A stretch of 64,000 nt of DNA, taken from NCBI GenBank assembly GCA_934561395.1, contig CAKTGF010000004.1, positions 1 through 64,000 on the forward strand. The letters are read 5' to 3'. Made by a program: the position numbers and the translations under genes. Below, in pieces: positions 1 to 8,290 of the stretch. The stretch is from an uncultured Eubacterium sp. (lineage in GTDB: Bacteria > Bacillota > Clostridia > Oscillospirales > Acutalibacteraceae). The notes under the pieces were generated by a model. It made no database searches, was not told where the DNA came from, and was given only the letters and a program-made list of their open reading frames with translations. Within the stretch, counting starts at the first letter, position 1. Each line of letters starts with the position of its first letter.

Positions 1-512
1 AAAATTATCGGTTTATCGGTAGAAGAGTAGTGTTTTTCATCCTTTGTAAAAACTTTTCCAATTTCGCAAAATTAATATTTTGCGAAACATAGGGGAGTTG
101 AGATTTGAAAATGGGGCAGAATGGCGGTTAATTGATATAATGTCGCAGTTTTGCGTGTTTTTGTGTTTTGCTAAGATTTTTTGAAATTGTGTGGTATAAT
201 TACTCTCGTTTTCAGCCGATAGAAATGTTTTGATTGAACATTGCATCGTTTTTGAAATTTCTGTTAGATGCGTTTTTACGCTCTTAACCGATAGATAACT
301 TAGTTTGATTTTTGCTAACTTATTTTTTAGCAATTCGATTTGAAATATTATTTTCATCACAATTTACGGTGTGTCTTTAACTGTTCTATTATTCTTAAGT
401 TTTTGCATCAATTCCGATTGCTTGAAATGATGGATTGTATTAATTAAAAATTTCTTTTGGCTGCAAATGATACTTTTTGCCATTATAAGTTTTTATTTTG
501 TTTACTTGAGGC
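1..512. other. AT-rich region without a recognisable gene
   Basis: No convincing coding sequence is visible. A minus-strand open frame at 37-360 has no Shine-Dalgarno sequence before its ATG and a low-complexity K/I/N/S composition, so I do not call it. The stretch holds an inverted repeat at 62-87 and two extended -10 look-alikes on the plus strand, TGATATAAT at 133-141 and TGGTATAAT at 192-200, both without a good -35. It may be the upstream control region of xerC or the degraded edge of a neighbouring locus to the left. Confidence 0.5.
62..87. repeat. Inverted repeat with TTTTGCGAAA arms
   Basis: TTTCGCAAAA (62-71) is the exact reverse complement of TTTTGCGAAA (78-87), and one more base pair (72/77) closes the arms. 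The loop is only about 4 bases and no U-tract follows, so a protein-binding site is as likely as an RNA hairpin. The right arm recurs exactly at 562-571 in the xerC leader, and GTTTTGCG also occurs at 148-155. Confidence 0.6.
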
Positions 513-541
513 TTGATTTTTTATATTCCCTTTGGTAAAAT
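513..541 (+). promoter_or_regulatory. Predicted SigA promoter of xerC
   Basis: TTGATT (513-518), a 17-base spacer and TAAAAT (536-541), with the extended -10 dinucleotide TG at 533-534. Predicted start of transcription is near 548, leaving a leader of about 43 bases before the ATG at 591. This means an in-frame TTG at 513 is more likely part of the -35 box than a start codon. Confidence 0.55.
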
Positions 542-590
542 GAATGTATCGCCTGCAAAAGTTTTGCGAAATTGGATAGAGGTGTTATTA

Positions 591-1574
591 ATGCGTAGAG
601 AGGATTTTTGCAAGTTGCCGCAGCTTGTACAGGAATATCTTGTTTATATTGAGGCTATCAAGGGCCACAGCGAGCTTTCGGTTAATGAATATGCCGGGGA
701 TTTGCGCACTTTTTTTAGGTATATTTCAAGGCAAAAGGGTCTCTTCCCTGCTTCCGCCTCTGATAATGAGCTTGATTTAACCCTGATTGACATTGATTTT
801 ATCAAAAAAATCACATTAAATGACGCTTATCAATTTTTAATTTATTGCAAGAACGTTCGCAAAAATAATGAGGCCACAAGAGCAAGAAGAGTTGTTTCCA
901 TAAGGCGATTTTTCACTTATTTATCTGAAAATTTAGGGGTTTTGCCTAATAATCCTATGAAAAATCTTGATACACCTAAAATAAAAAAATCCCTTCCCAA
1001 ATATTTAACTCTTGAGGAGGCGGAGCGACTGCTGGCCGTTGTTGACGGTAAATATAAGGAAAGAGATTATGCTATTATTACCCTGTTTTTGAACTGCGGA
1101 ATGAGGCTTGCTGAACTGGTTTCCATAGATTATAACGACATCAGGTCTGATGGCACCCTTGTTATTACCGGTAAGGGCAACAAGGAGCGCACGGTTTATT
1201 TGAACAAGGCTTGCCGTGACGCTATTGACAGCTATATGCGTGTAAGACCCCATGACGGCGTTAAGGACAGAGCCCTGTTTTTAAGCGCAAGAAACCAACG
1301 AATTAACCCAAGAACCGTTGAAATAATGGTCAACAAAAACCTTGAGGCTGCCGGGCTCGGCGGCAGAGGCCTTTCGGTGCACAAGCTAAGGCACACGGCT
1401 GCCACTCTGATGTATCAGCACGGTAATGTTGATGTTTTGCTTTTAAAGGAAATTTTGGGCCATGAAAATTTGGGCACTACCGAAATTTATACCCATATTT
1501 CCAACGAGGCCACAAAGAAAGCCATTGAGGCTAACCCTTTGGCAAACCAAAGTGCCGATTTTAAAGAGAAATAA
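591..1574 (+). CDS. xerC: Tyrosine recombinase XerC/XerD
   Basis: Site-specific tyrosine recombinase of about 327 residues that resolves chromosome dimers at dif during division. An N-terminal SAM-like DNA-binding domain (about residues 8-115) precedes the catalytic domain. The full catalytic set is visible: Arg172 in CGMRLAEL, Lys195 in GKGNKERT, His264 and Arg267 in HKLRH, His291 in LGHENLG and Tyr300 in IYTH. I chose the ATG at 591 because GAGGTG lies 6 bases upstream and because the upstream in-frame TTG (513) falls in a promoter -35 box. The 3' end overlaps the convergent spoIIM-like gene by 14 bases. XerC and XerD cannot be told apart from sequence alone; the spoIIM neighbourhood recalls xerD loci in other Firmicutes. 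Confidence 0.93.
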   Translation: MRREDFCKLPQLVQEYLVYIEAIKGHSELSVNEYAGDLRTFFRYISRQKGLFPASASDNELDLTLIDIDFIKKITLNDAYQFLIYCKNVRKNNEATRARRVVSIRRFFTYLSENLGVLPNNPMKNLDTPKIKKSLPKYLTLEEAERLLAVVDGKYKERDYAIITLFLNCGMRLAELVSIDYNDIRSDGTLVITGKGNKERTVYLNKACRDAIDSYMRVRPHDGVKDRALFLSARNQRINPRTVEIMVNKNLEAAGLGGRGLSVHKLRHTAATLMYQHGNVDVLLLKEILGHENLGTTEIYTHISNEATKKAIEANPLANQSADFKEK

Positions 1575-2184
1575 TTGATTGCATAAGTGCTGTTATAAGA
1601 GAGTTAACAACCGCAATCACTGCAACCAAAACCGCATATTTTAAGTAATTAATCAGATACGATTTGAAGGTTAAATCTTCGCTTGTATCTGATTTTTTTG
1701 TTGTTAATGAGTAAATATTTTTGCTTAAAAGGCTGCTGTTCTTAATTGTGAAAAACAACACAATCAAAAATGCCGAAGCCTCGGGAATTATAAGCAAAAG
1801 CGAATATGCAATGCCGTTAAAGGAATAGTTAACATAGAAAAAGCAGATTTTGCACCCTGTAACAAACCCGAACACCAGCGGAATAATGTTAATAAGTGGA
1901 TAACCGATAAGGCAAAGCCCCAAAAATACTGCTATTGAAAAAACCGAGAAATAAACTGAAAATGAGTTTATAAGCAGTGCGGTTATCCCCTGCTCCTTTG
2001 GCAAAAAGCAGTCTTGCATAAAGCTGTTCAGGCTTGTATTTATTTTAGGAAAAAGCAGTGCTATCAAAAGCAGCCCTGCGATATAGAATAAGAAAGGATA
2101 TATAAATTCCTTGTATTCCTCGTAAACATCGTTAAAGGTAAGCTTTTTCTTTAACTCAACCTCGGTTTTGTTATCGTTTTCCAA
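1561..2184 (-). CDS. SpoIIM-like membrane protein (stage II sporulation family)
   Basis: Integral membrane protein of 207 residues with a short charged N-terminus, then about five hydrophobic segments, the first at about 28-48 and the last at about 180-203. Size, topology and the segment LLIIPEASAFLIV (a Glu in a membrane helix, as in the family's conserved Pro-Glu region) match the SpoIIM/DUF95 family. In Bacillus, SpoIIM anchors the SpoIID-SpoIIP peptidoglycan-degrading complex that drives engulfment of the forespore. Its ATG directly follows the stop of the upstream 133-residue membrane gene, so the two are probably translated together. Convergent with xerC. Family assignment is moderately sure; a sporulation role is inferred from the family and from spoIVA/sipL elsewhere in the window. 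Confidence 0.65.
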   Translation of the reverse strand: MENDNKTEVELKKKLTFNDVYEEYKEFIYPFLFYIAGLLLIALLFPKINTSLNSFMQDCFLPKEQGITALLINSFSVYFSVFSIAVFLGLCLIGYPLINIIPLVFGFVTGCKICFFYVNYSFNGIAYSLLLIIPEASAFLIVLFFTIKNSSLLSKNIYSLTTKKSDTSEDLTFKSYLINYLKYAVLVAVIAVVNSLITALMQSIISL

Positions 2185-2586
2185 TTATTTCACCTTTATT
2201 TTTTTACTTTTATTAACGGTTATTATGCCTATAAAAGCCCCCACAAGGGCTATAAGCACAATTTTTATTATAAGCAGCAAAAAGTTATGATTGTTGAATA
2301 TTGTGTTAATCAGGCTGTAAAATATAAGGGGCAACTGACAGATTACACCTAAGAGCGCACCGTTGTTTTTAAATCCTTTAACCGATATAAACGAAACCAC
2401 TGCTGCTGTTAAAACGCATATTGCCAGTGAAAAGATTTTTGCGCTGTCAACACTTATATCAAAGGCTAAAATAATTTTGCTTGATACCAGTGAAAATAAA
2501 ATTATGGATATGATTGTTGATAATACGGCTTTAATAACAAATAAAATTAACAGCTTATTTGTTTTGCCCGATGATATATTTTTCAT
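2185..2586 (-). CDS. Small membrane protein, TIGR04086-like
   Basis: A 133-residue protein with four predicted membrane helices (about residues 12-38, 48-68, 75-95 and 102-124) and a lysine-rich C-terminal tail. Such a four-helix protein next to yajC is recurrent in Clostridia and is usually named only as a TIGR04086 family membrane protein; I assign it from size, topology and position. Its function is unknown. The start codon is unusual: the SD-like GGGGGAG and the ATG sit in and directly after the hairpin that looks like the yajC terminator (2587-2630), so expression may depend on read-through or on melting of that stem. The stop abuts the start of the SpoIIM-like gene. Confidence 0.6.
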   Translation of the reverse strand: MKNISSGKTNKLLILFVIKAVLSTIISIILFSLVSSKIILAFDISVDSAKIFSLAICVLTAAVVSFISVKGFKNNGALLGVICQLPLIFYSLINTIFNNHNFLLLIIKIVLIALVGAFIGIITVNKSKKIKVK

Positions 2587-2630
2587 AAAAAAACTCCCCC
2601 GTTATCCATTAAAGGATATTCGAGGGAGTT
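2587..2630 (-). terminator. Intrinsic terminator after yajC, fused to next gene's RBS
   Basis: On the minus strand AACTCCC (2630-2624) pairs with GGGAGTT (2598-2592), and an inner TATCC/GGATA helix closes a 6-base loop. The stem is followed by seven Ts ending directly at the ATG of the next gene at 2586. The 3' arm contains GGGGGAG, the only Shine-Dalgarno candidate for that gene. Confidence 0.75.
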
Positions 2631-2643
2631 AATTAATATTACA

Positions 2644-3063
2644 TTATTTCTCGATTTTCTTTTCAGCCTCTTTAGCAGTGTCGGATTGCTTTTTGTTTTT
2701 CTTTTCCTTAGCTGCCTCTCTTGCTGCTTCAACCTCTTTTTTGTGCTGCTCTGTTTTGGTAACATTTGTGTTAACAGCCCAGCGCTGTATTCTCATCTTT
2801 GTTTTGTCAGCACCTGTTTCAATAACAATGTCCTGCTCACGGATTGTAACAACCTTGCCAACAATACCGCCGATTGTGATGATTTCATCGCCGATTTCAA
2901 GTGAAGAACGCATTTCCTGTTCTTCCTTTTGGCGCTTCTTTTGAGGTCTGATCATCATAAAATACATAAGAGCAATCAGAACCACCATCATAATTATACC
3001 TGTGTACTGGTTCGAGCCTGACGCACCGGATGCTGATGATAAGCTTAATAAAATTGGATTCAT
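2644..3063 (-). CDS. yajC: Preprotein translocase subunit YajC
   Basis: Accessory subunit of the SecDF-YajC part of the Sec export machinery. A short N-terminal segment rich in Ser and Gly precedes one membrane helix (about residues 22-39), followed by the family signature MIRPQKKRQKE and a small cytosolic domain with SLEIGDEIITIGGIVGKV. The C-terminal 40 residues are a Lys/Glu-rich, probably helical tail that makes the protein longer (139 residues) than the usual 85-110. The RBS AGGAGG stands 7 bases before the ATG, and a promoter lies at 3102-3130. It sits downstream of queA-tgt, the common arrangement queA-tgt-yajC. Confidence 0.95.
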   Translation of the reverse strand: MNPILLSLSSASGASGSNQYTGIIMMVVLIALMYFMMIRPQKKRQKEEQEMRSSLEIGDEIITIGGIVGKVVTIREQDIVIETGADKTKMRIQRWAVNTNVTKTEQHKKEVEAAREAAKEKKNKKQSDTAKEAEKKIEK

Positions 3064-3101
3064 TTTTAGTCCTCCTAAATACTTTTAAACATAATGTATT
3101 C

Positions 3102-3130
3102 ATTATATCTTATAATTGGCATTATTGCAA
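3102..3130 (-). promoter_or_regulatory. Predicted promoter of yajC
   Basis: Minus strand TTGCAA (3130-3125), 17-base spacer, TATAAT (3107-3102). It lies in the 74-base gap between tgt and yajC, so yajC can be transcribed apart from the queA-tgt genes. Confidence 0.6.
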
Positions 3131-3137
3131 GATAATT

Positions 3138-4289
3138 TTAAATTCTTGTATCAAGTTTAACACAATATTCATTTTTATAATCCTCAAAACTGCCGTTTTC
3201 GATATTATCTCTGATTTCCTGCATAAGGTTATTATAAAAATAGAGGTTGTGCATTACCGCAAGGCGCATGCCCAGCATTTCGTTAGCCTTAAGCAAGTGG
3301 CGAACATAAGCCTTTGAATAATTTTTGCAGGTTGGGCAGCTGCAGGTTAAATCAATTGGACTGTCGTCTACTTGATATTTTGCATTATTAATGTTTATTA
3401 TACCGTTTTTCGTGAACAGCTGGCCGTGCCTTGCATTTCTTGCAGGCATTACGCAGTCAAAAAGGTCAACCCCCCTGCTGACAGCCTCAAGAATATTACC
3501 GGGTGTGCCAACGCCCATTAAATATCTTGGCTTGTTCTGCGGTGCGTAGGGCTCAACGGCAGAAATTATTCTGTACATATCCTCCTTAGGCTCGCCTACT
3601 GCAAGGCCACCGATTGCATAGCCGTCAAGGTCAAGTTTTGCAATTTCTTTCATGTGCTCAATTCTTAAATCGTCAAAGGTGCAGCCCTGATTAATGCCGA
3701 AAAGCAGCTGATTTGGGTTAACTGTGTGCTCTAATGAGTTAAGCCTTTCCATCTCTGCTTTGCTGCGTTCAAGCCACCTTAAGGTTCTTGCACAGGATTC
3801 CTTGGCATATTTGTATTGGGCAGGGTTTTCAACGCATTCATCAAAGGCCATAGCTATTGTTGAACCCAAGTTTGACTGAATTTGCATGCTTTCTTCAGGG
3901 CCCATAAATATTTTTTTGCCGTCAATGTGGGAGTTAAAGGTAACGCCCTCCTCTTTAATTTTGTTCAGTTTTGCTAGGGAAAACACCTGAAACCCGCCTG
4001 AATCGGTTAAAATGGGCCTGTCCCAATTAGTGAATTTATGCAAGCCGCCCAGCTGATTTATGATTTGGTCGCCGGATTTAGTTTTGTCGCCCGGTCTTAC
4101 ATGAAGGTGGTAGGTGTTGCACAGCATAACCTGGGCGCCAACCTCCTTTAAATCCATGGTAGAAAGGCCGCCCTTGATTGCCGCAACGGTTGCAACATTC
4201 ATAAATGCAGGGGTTTGCACTGTGCCGTGAACGGTTTCAAAAATCGCCCTTCTTGCGTGACCCTCACGGTGGATAATTGTAAATTTCAT
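3138..4289 (-). CDS. tgt: Queuine tRNA-ribosyltransferase (tRNA-guanine transglycosylase)
   Basis: Exchanges guanine 34 in the wobble position of GUN-anticodon tRNAs (Asp, Asn, His, Tyr) for the queuosine precursor preQ1. The 383-residue TIM barrel carries the substrate-binding DSGGFQ motif (about residue 96), the FDECVE segment, the GGLAVGE loop and the catalytic Asp region near LFDCVMPARNARHG. Zinc ligands are visible in CSCPTCKNY followed by the His of VMHNLYFY near residue 346. Length and motifs are normal. It follows queA by 18 bases on the same strand, so the two act as a queuosine operon. Genes that make preQ1 (queC, queD, queE, queF) are not in this window. Confidence 0.97.
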   Translation of the reverse strand: MKFTIIHREGHARRAIFETVHGTVQTPAFMNVATVAAIKGGLSTMDLKEVGAQVMLCNTYHLHVRPGDKTKSGDQIINQLGGLHKFTNWDRPILTDSGGFQVFSLAKLNKIKEEGVTFNSHIDGKKIFMGPEESMQIQSNLGSTIAMAFDECVENPAQYKYAKESCARTLRWLERSKAEMERLNSLEHTVNPNQLLFGINQGCTFDDLRIEHMKEIAKLDLDGYAIGGLAVGEPKEDMYRIISAVEPYAPQNKPRYLMGVGTPGNILEAVSRGVDLFDCVMPARNARHGQLFTKNGIININNAKYQVDDSPIDLTCSCPTCKNYSKAYVRHLLKANEMLGMRLAVMHNLYFYNNLMQEIRDNIENGSFEDYKNEYCVKLDTRI

Positions 4290-4307
4290 ATATTTTAACC
4301 TCTTTGA

Positions 4308-5336
4308 TTATTGAATAAACATTGCATCGCCAAAGGAGAAAAACCTGTATTTTTCCTGCACGGCGATTTTGTATGCGTTCATAACATTGTCGTAGCCTGC
4401 AAAGGCGGAAATAAGCATAATAAGTGTGCTTTCCGGCAGATGGAAATTGGTAACCAAAGCGTCAATGCACTTGAATTTGTAACCCGGGTAGATAAAGATG
4501 CTTGTGTCATCCTCATCCTCGCAGATGCAGCCGTTTTTGGTGGCTACGGATTCCAGGGTTCTTGTGCTTGTGGTGCCCACGCTGATTACTCTGCCGCCGT
4601 TTTTCTTGGTTTCGTTAATTAAATCTGCGGTTTCCTGTGAAATGTGATAATGCTCCGAATGCATTTTGTGATTCGTTACATCGTCAACCTTAACCGGCCT
4701 GAATGTGCCTAAGCCCACATGCAGTGTAACATAGCCGATTTTAACGCCTTTTTCCTTGATTTGTTCAAGCATTTCCGTTGTGAAATGGAGCCCTGCGGTG
4801 GGTGCTGCCGCTGAGCCTAACTCCTTTGAATAAACGGTTTGGTATCTTTCGCCGTCCTTTAACTCCTCGGTAATATATGGTGGCAGCGGCATTTTGCCGA
4901 TTTTATCAAGTATTGTATAGATTTCCTTGCTGTCGCAATTAAATTTGATTTTACGGTTGCCGTCCTCGGTAACATCCACAACCTCACAGTCAACCAAGCC
5001 CTCGCCGAACACAAACTCGGTGCCGATTTTAGCACGCTTGCCGGGCTTGCAAAGACATTCCCAAACATTGTTTTCGCTTTGCTTTAACAGCAAAAACTCA
5101 ACCACTGCGCCGGTTCCCTTTTTAACGCCGTAAATCCTTGCGGGAATAACCCTGGTATCGTTTAAAATAAGGCAGTCGTTTGGGTTTAAATAGTCGATTA
5201 AATCGTGAAAAATCTTATGCTCAACGCTGCCGTTTTTCTTATTTAAAATCATCAGTCTTGATGAGTCACGGGGATACACGGGGGTTTGAGCTATAAGCTC
5301 TTGTGGAAGTTCATAGAAAAAGTCAGATGTTTTCAT
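4308..5336 (-). CDS. queA: S-adenosylmethionine:tRNA ribosyltransferase-isomerase QueA
   Basis: Transfers and isomerises the ribosyl group of S-adenosylmethionine onto preQ1 in tRNA to give epoxyqueuosine. The 342-residue protein begins with the typical MKTSDFFYELPQELIAQ, and has the family segments RDSSRLMIL, NDTRVIPAR, AAPTAGLHFT and TNFHLPESTLIMLISAFAG. The RBS GGAG lies 8 bases before the ATG. It is the first gene of the queA-tgt pair and is divergent from asd. A minus-strand TATAAT at 5357-5352 may serve as its -10, but the matching -35 is poor and would overlap the asd promoter. Confidence 0.97.
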   Translation of the reverse strand: MKTSDFFYELPQELIAQTPVYPRDSSRLMILNKKNGSVEHKIFHDLIDYLNPNDCLILNDTRVIPARIYGVKKGTGAVVEFLLLKQSENNVWECLCKPGKRAKIGTEFVFGEGLVDCEVVDVTEDGNRKIKFNCDSKEIYTILDKIGKMPLPPYITEELKDGERYQTVYSKELGSAAAPTAGLHFTTEMLEQIKEKGVKIGYVTLHVGLGTFRPVKVDDVTNHKMHSEHYHISQETADLINETKKNGGRVISVGTTSTRTLESVATKNGCICEDEDDTSIFIYPGYKFKCIDALVTNFHLPESTLIMLISAFAGYDNVMNAYKIAVQEKYRFFSFGDAMFIQ

Positions 5337-5358
5337 TAATATTCTCCAAATATTATAG

Positions 5359-5388
5359 TTGACATATTAATATAATAAGTGATATTAT
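5359..5388 (+). promoter_or_regulatory. Predicted promoter of the asd-dapA-dapB operon
   Basis: TTGACA (5359-5364), 18-base spacer, TATTAT (5383-5388). A second -10 candidate TATAAT lies at 5405-5410 without a good -35. The leader of about 90 bases has one small hairpin, GTAGG-TTG-CCTAC (5420-5432). It is too short and lacks the elements for a lysine riboswitch. Confidence 0.6.
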
Positions 5389-5483
5389 ATTAAGCATATA
5401 TTAGTATAATCGGTGCAGCCGTAGGTTGCCTACCTATTATATTGCAAAAGCTACTATAAAACAAGTCTAAGGAGAAAATATTT

Positions 5484-6566
5484 ATGAAAAAATATAAAGT
5501 TGGTATTGTTGGCGCAACAGGTATGGTTGGCCAGCGCTTTATGACACTTCTTGCAGATCATCCGTGGTTTGATGTGGTTGTTCTTGCCGCATCATCAAGG
5601 AGCGCAGGCAAGCCTTACAGCGAGGCTATCGGCAGCAAATGGTGCATGGATGTTGATATTCCGGAAAAGTTTAAGGATATGATTGTTAAGGACGCAACCA
5701 ACGATATTGAAGAAATCACATCAATGGTTGACTTTGTATTCTGTGCAGTTAACATGGCTAAGGATGAAATTAAGGCTCTTGAAGAGGAATATGCAAAGCA
5801 CGAATGCCCTGTTGTCTCAAACAACTCTGCACACCGCTTTACTCCCGATGTTCCTATGGTAGTTCCGGAGCTTAACGCAGAACATATTAATGTTATCCCG
5901 GACCAGAGAAAAAGACTTGGCACAAAGCGTGGATTTATTGCCGTTAAGTCAAACTGCTCACTGCAATCTTATGTTCCCGCACTTTTCCCTCTTCACGAGA
6001 AATTCGGCGTTAAGGATGTTTTGGTTTGCACATATCAGGCAATCAGCGGCGCAGGCAAAACCTTTGAAACCTGGCCTGAGATGATTGACAATGTTATCCC
6101 CTACATAGGAGGCGAGGAAGAGAAGAGCGAGAAAGAGCCTCTTAAGCTTTGGGGTCACATTGAAAACGGCGAGATTAAGCTTGCCGACAAGCCAAACTTT
6201 ACAGCACAGTGCATCAGGGTGCCTGTTTCTAACGGTCATTTGGGCGCTGTATTTGTTAACTTTGATAAAAAGCCTACTAAGGAAGAAATGATTGAAATTT
6301 GGAACGGCTTTAAGGGCAGAGCACAGGAGTTAGAGCTCCCCTCAGCGCCAAAACAGTTCCTTAACTATTTCACAGAGCCTGACAGACCGCAAATTCACAC
6401 AGAGCGTATGCTTGAAAACGGTATGGCTGTTTCAATCGGCAGGCTCAGAGAGGATACACAGTATCAATACAAATTTGTATGCCTTTCACACAACACACTT
6501 CGTGGTGCAGCAGGCGGTGCGGTATTACTTGCAGAGCTTCTTGCAGCCGAGGGATATATGGACTGA
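5484..6566 (+). CDS. asd: Aspartate-semialdehyde dehydrogenase, archaeal/fungal type
   Basis: Reduces aspartyl phosphate with NADPH to aspartate semialdehyde, the branch point to lysine/diaminopimelate and to threonine/methionine. The N-terminal Rossmann motif GIVGATGMVGQRF (residues 8-19) is followed by the active-site cysteine Cys158 in KSNCSLQS and a catalytic-site His252 in VSNGHLGAV. The 360-residue length, SNNSAHR and SNCSLQ motifs resemble the class common in archaea and fungi and differ from the shorter Bacillus/E. coli forms; that subclass call is from memory of the family. The RBS AAGGAG precedes the ATG. It is the first gene of a three-gene diaminopimelate operon, 45 bases before dapA. 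Confidence 0.93.
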   Translation: MKKYKVGIVGATGMVGQRFMTLLADHPWFDVVVLAASSRSAGKPYSEAIGSKWCMDVDIPEKFKDMIVKDATNDIEEITSMVDFVFCAVNMAKDEIKALEEEYAKHECPVVSNNSAHRFTPDVPMVVPELNAEHINVIPDQRKRLGTKRGFIAVKSNCSLQSYVPALFPLHEKFGVKDVLVCTYQAISGAGKTFETWPEMIDNVIPYIGGEEEKSEKEPLKLWGHIENGEIKLADKPNFTAQCIRVPVSNGHLGAVFVNFDKKPTKEEMIEIWNGFKGRAQELELPSAPKQFLNYFTEPDRPQIHTERMLENGMAVSIGRLREDTQYQYKFVCLSHNTLRGAAGGAVLLAELLAAEGYMD

Positions 6567-6611
6567 TAAATTTTTACTATAACGCATTTTGATTTAAGGA
6601 GAATTCAGATT

Positions 6612-7502
6612 ATGAAAGAACCAGTATTTACAGGATCTGCAGTAGCAATAATTACACCGATGAACGATGATTTTTCAGTTAATTATGACGAATTCAAAAA
6701 GTTCATTGACTGGCAGATTGATAACGGAACAGACGCAATCGTAATTTGCGGCACAACCGGCGAATCATCAACACTTAAAACTGTTCATCATCTTGAGGCT
6801 ATTAAGTTTTGTGTTGACTATGTAAACGGCAGAGTGCCTGTAATTGCAGGCGCAGGCTCAAACAACACAGAATGTGGCTTGGACCTTGCCGTAAAGGCTT
6901 GCGAATACGGCGTTGACGCACTTTTGCTTGTTACACCGTACTACAACAAGTGCACACAAAAGGGCTTAATTAAGCACTATACAATGTATCATGATGCAAC
7001 CAATGTTCCGCTTATTCTTTACAATGTTCCTTCAAGAACAGGCGTTAACATTGAGCCTGCAACACTTAAGGAGCTTTCAAAGCTGCCGAGAATTAACGGC
7101 GTTAAGGAGGCTTCGGGCAATATCAGCCAGATTATGAAAATCCACGCTCTTTGCGGCGATGACCTTAACATTTGGAGCGGTAACGACGATCAGATCCCTG
7201 CAGTTATGAGCTGCGGCGGTAAGGGTGTAATTTCTGTTCTTGCAAACATTTGCCCACAGGAAACCCACGATATGGTTCAGGCTTATCTTGACGGCGACGC
7301 AAACAAGTGCACCGAAATGATGGCAAAATACCTTGAACTTGCTAACGCAATGTTTGTTGAGGTTAACCCAATCCCCGTTAAGGCTGCTTGCAATATGATG
7401 GGTTGGAACGCAGGCCCATGCAAAATGCCCCTTTGCGAAATGACAGACGAGCATACAGAGTATGTTACAAATGTTATGAAAAAGTACGGCTTGATTAAAT
7501 AA
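6612..7502 (+). CDS. dapA: 4-hydroxy-tetrahydrodipicolinate synthase
   Basis: Condenses pyruvate with aspartate semialdehyde, the first committed step to diaminopimelate and lysine. The 296-residue TIM barrel has GTTGESSTL (about 47-55), Tyr137 in LYNVPSRTG and the Schiff-base lysine Lys165 in NGVKEASGN, all the expected catalytic residues. The RBS AAGGAG lies 9 bases upstream. It sits between asd, which supplies its substrate, and dapB, which uses its product, with gaps of 45 and 23 bases. In a spore former the pathway also supplies dipicolinate, made from the product of this enzyme. Confidence 0.97.
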   Translation: MKEPVFTGSAVAIITPMNDDFSVNYDEFKKFIDWQIDNGTDAIVICGTTGESSTLKTVHHLEAIKFCVDYVNGRVPVIAGAGSNNTECGLDLAVKACEYGVDALLLVTPYYNKCTQKGLIKHYTMYHDATNVPLILYNVPSRTGVNIEPATLKELSKLPRINGVKEASGNISQIMKIHALCGDDLNIWSGNDDQIPAVMSCGGKGVISVLANICPQETHDMVQAYLDGDANKCTEMMAKYLELANAMFVEVNPIPVKAACNMMGWNAGPCKMPLCEMTDEHTEYVTNVMKKYGLIK

Positions 7503-7525
7503 TTCAAACAGTTGAGGATGTAAAA

Positions 7526-8278
7526 ATGACAAAGATTATTGTTACAGGCGCCTGCGGAAAAATGGGCAAGGTAATTCAAAGCATTATTGAAACCCGTGAC
7601 GATTGTCAGGTTGTTGCCGGCGTTGATAAGTACAATGACGGAATGCGTAAATTCCCTGTTTATGAAAAGTTTGCACAGGTTAAGGAAAAAGCAGATGTTA
7701 TTATTGACTTTTCAAACCCTGCCCTTTTAAACGATATGCTTGATTATGCAAAAAGCACAGGCACAGCCCTTGTTATTGCAACAACAGGCTTTGACGATTG
7801 TCAGAAAAAGCAAATCAGCGACGCTGCAAAGGATTGCCCTGTATTTTTTACCTACAATTACAGTTTAGGCATTAACCTTCTTGTTAACCTTGCTAAAAAG
7901 GCAACACAGGTTTTGGGCGATGAATTTGATATTGAAATTGTTGAACAGCACCACAATCAAAAGATTGACGCTCCCTCGGGCACTGCGCTTATGCTTGCAG
8001 ACGCTATTGCAGAGGAGTTTGACAACCCCATGAAATACGAATATGACCGCCATTCAAAGCGTGAAAAGCGCACAAAGGATGAAATCGGTATTCATTCGGT
8101 AAGAGGCGGCACAATTGTTGGCGAACACGAAATTATTTTTGCCGGCAGAGATGAGGTTATTACCCTTTCACACTCTGCAAGGTCAAAGGAAATTTTTGCT
8201 GTTGGCGCTGTTAATGCAGCTGTGTTTATGCACGGCAAGCCTGCCGGTATGTATGATATGGGTGAGCTTGTAAAATAA
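7526..8278 (+). CDS. dapB: 4-hydroxy-tetrahydrodipicolinate reductase
   Basis: Reduces the DapA product with NAD(P)H to tetrahydrodipicolinate. The 250-residue protein has the nucleotide-binding VTGACGKMG (6-14), the family signature EQHHNQKIDAPSGTA (140-154) holding the catalytic His and Lys, and the C-terminal RGGTIVGEH segment. It is last in the asd-dapA-dapB operon, 23 bases after dapA, and is followed by a strong terminator. Later diaminopimelate genes are not in this window. Confidence 0.97.
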   Translation: MTKIIVTGACGKMGKVIQSIIETRDDCQVVAGVDKYNDGMRKFPVYEKFAQVKEKADVIIDFSNPALLNDMLDYAKSTGTALVIATTGFDDCQKKQISDAAKDCPVFFTYNYSLGINLLVNLAKKATQVLGDEFDIEIVEQHHNQKIDAPSGTALMLADAIAEEFDNPMKYEYDRHSKREKRTKDEIGIHSVRGGTIVGEHEIIFAGRDEVITLSHSARSKEIFAVGAVNAAVFMHGKPAGMYDMGELVK

Positions 8279-8290
8279 CATAAAATTATT

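Noticed and set aside
37..360. Minus-strand open frame of 107 codons
   Set aside because: No Shine-Dalgarno sequence, low-complexity composition, and it covers a palindrome; no family recognised.
5389..5483. Lysine riboswitch before asd
   Set aside because: The leader is only about 90 bases with one tiny hairpin and lacks the lysine aptamer.
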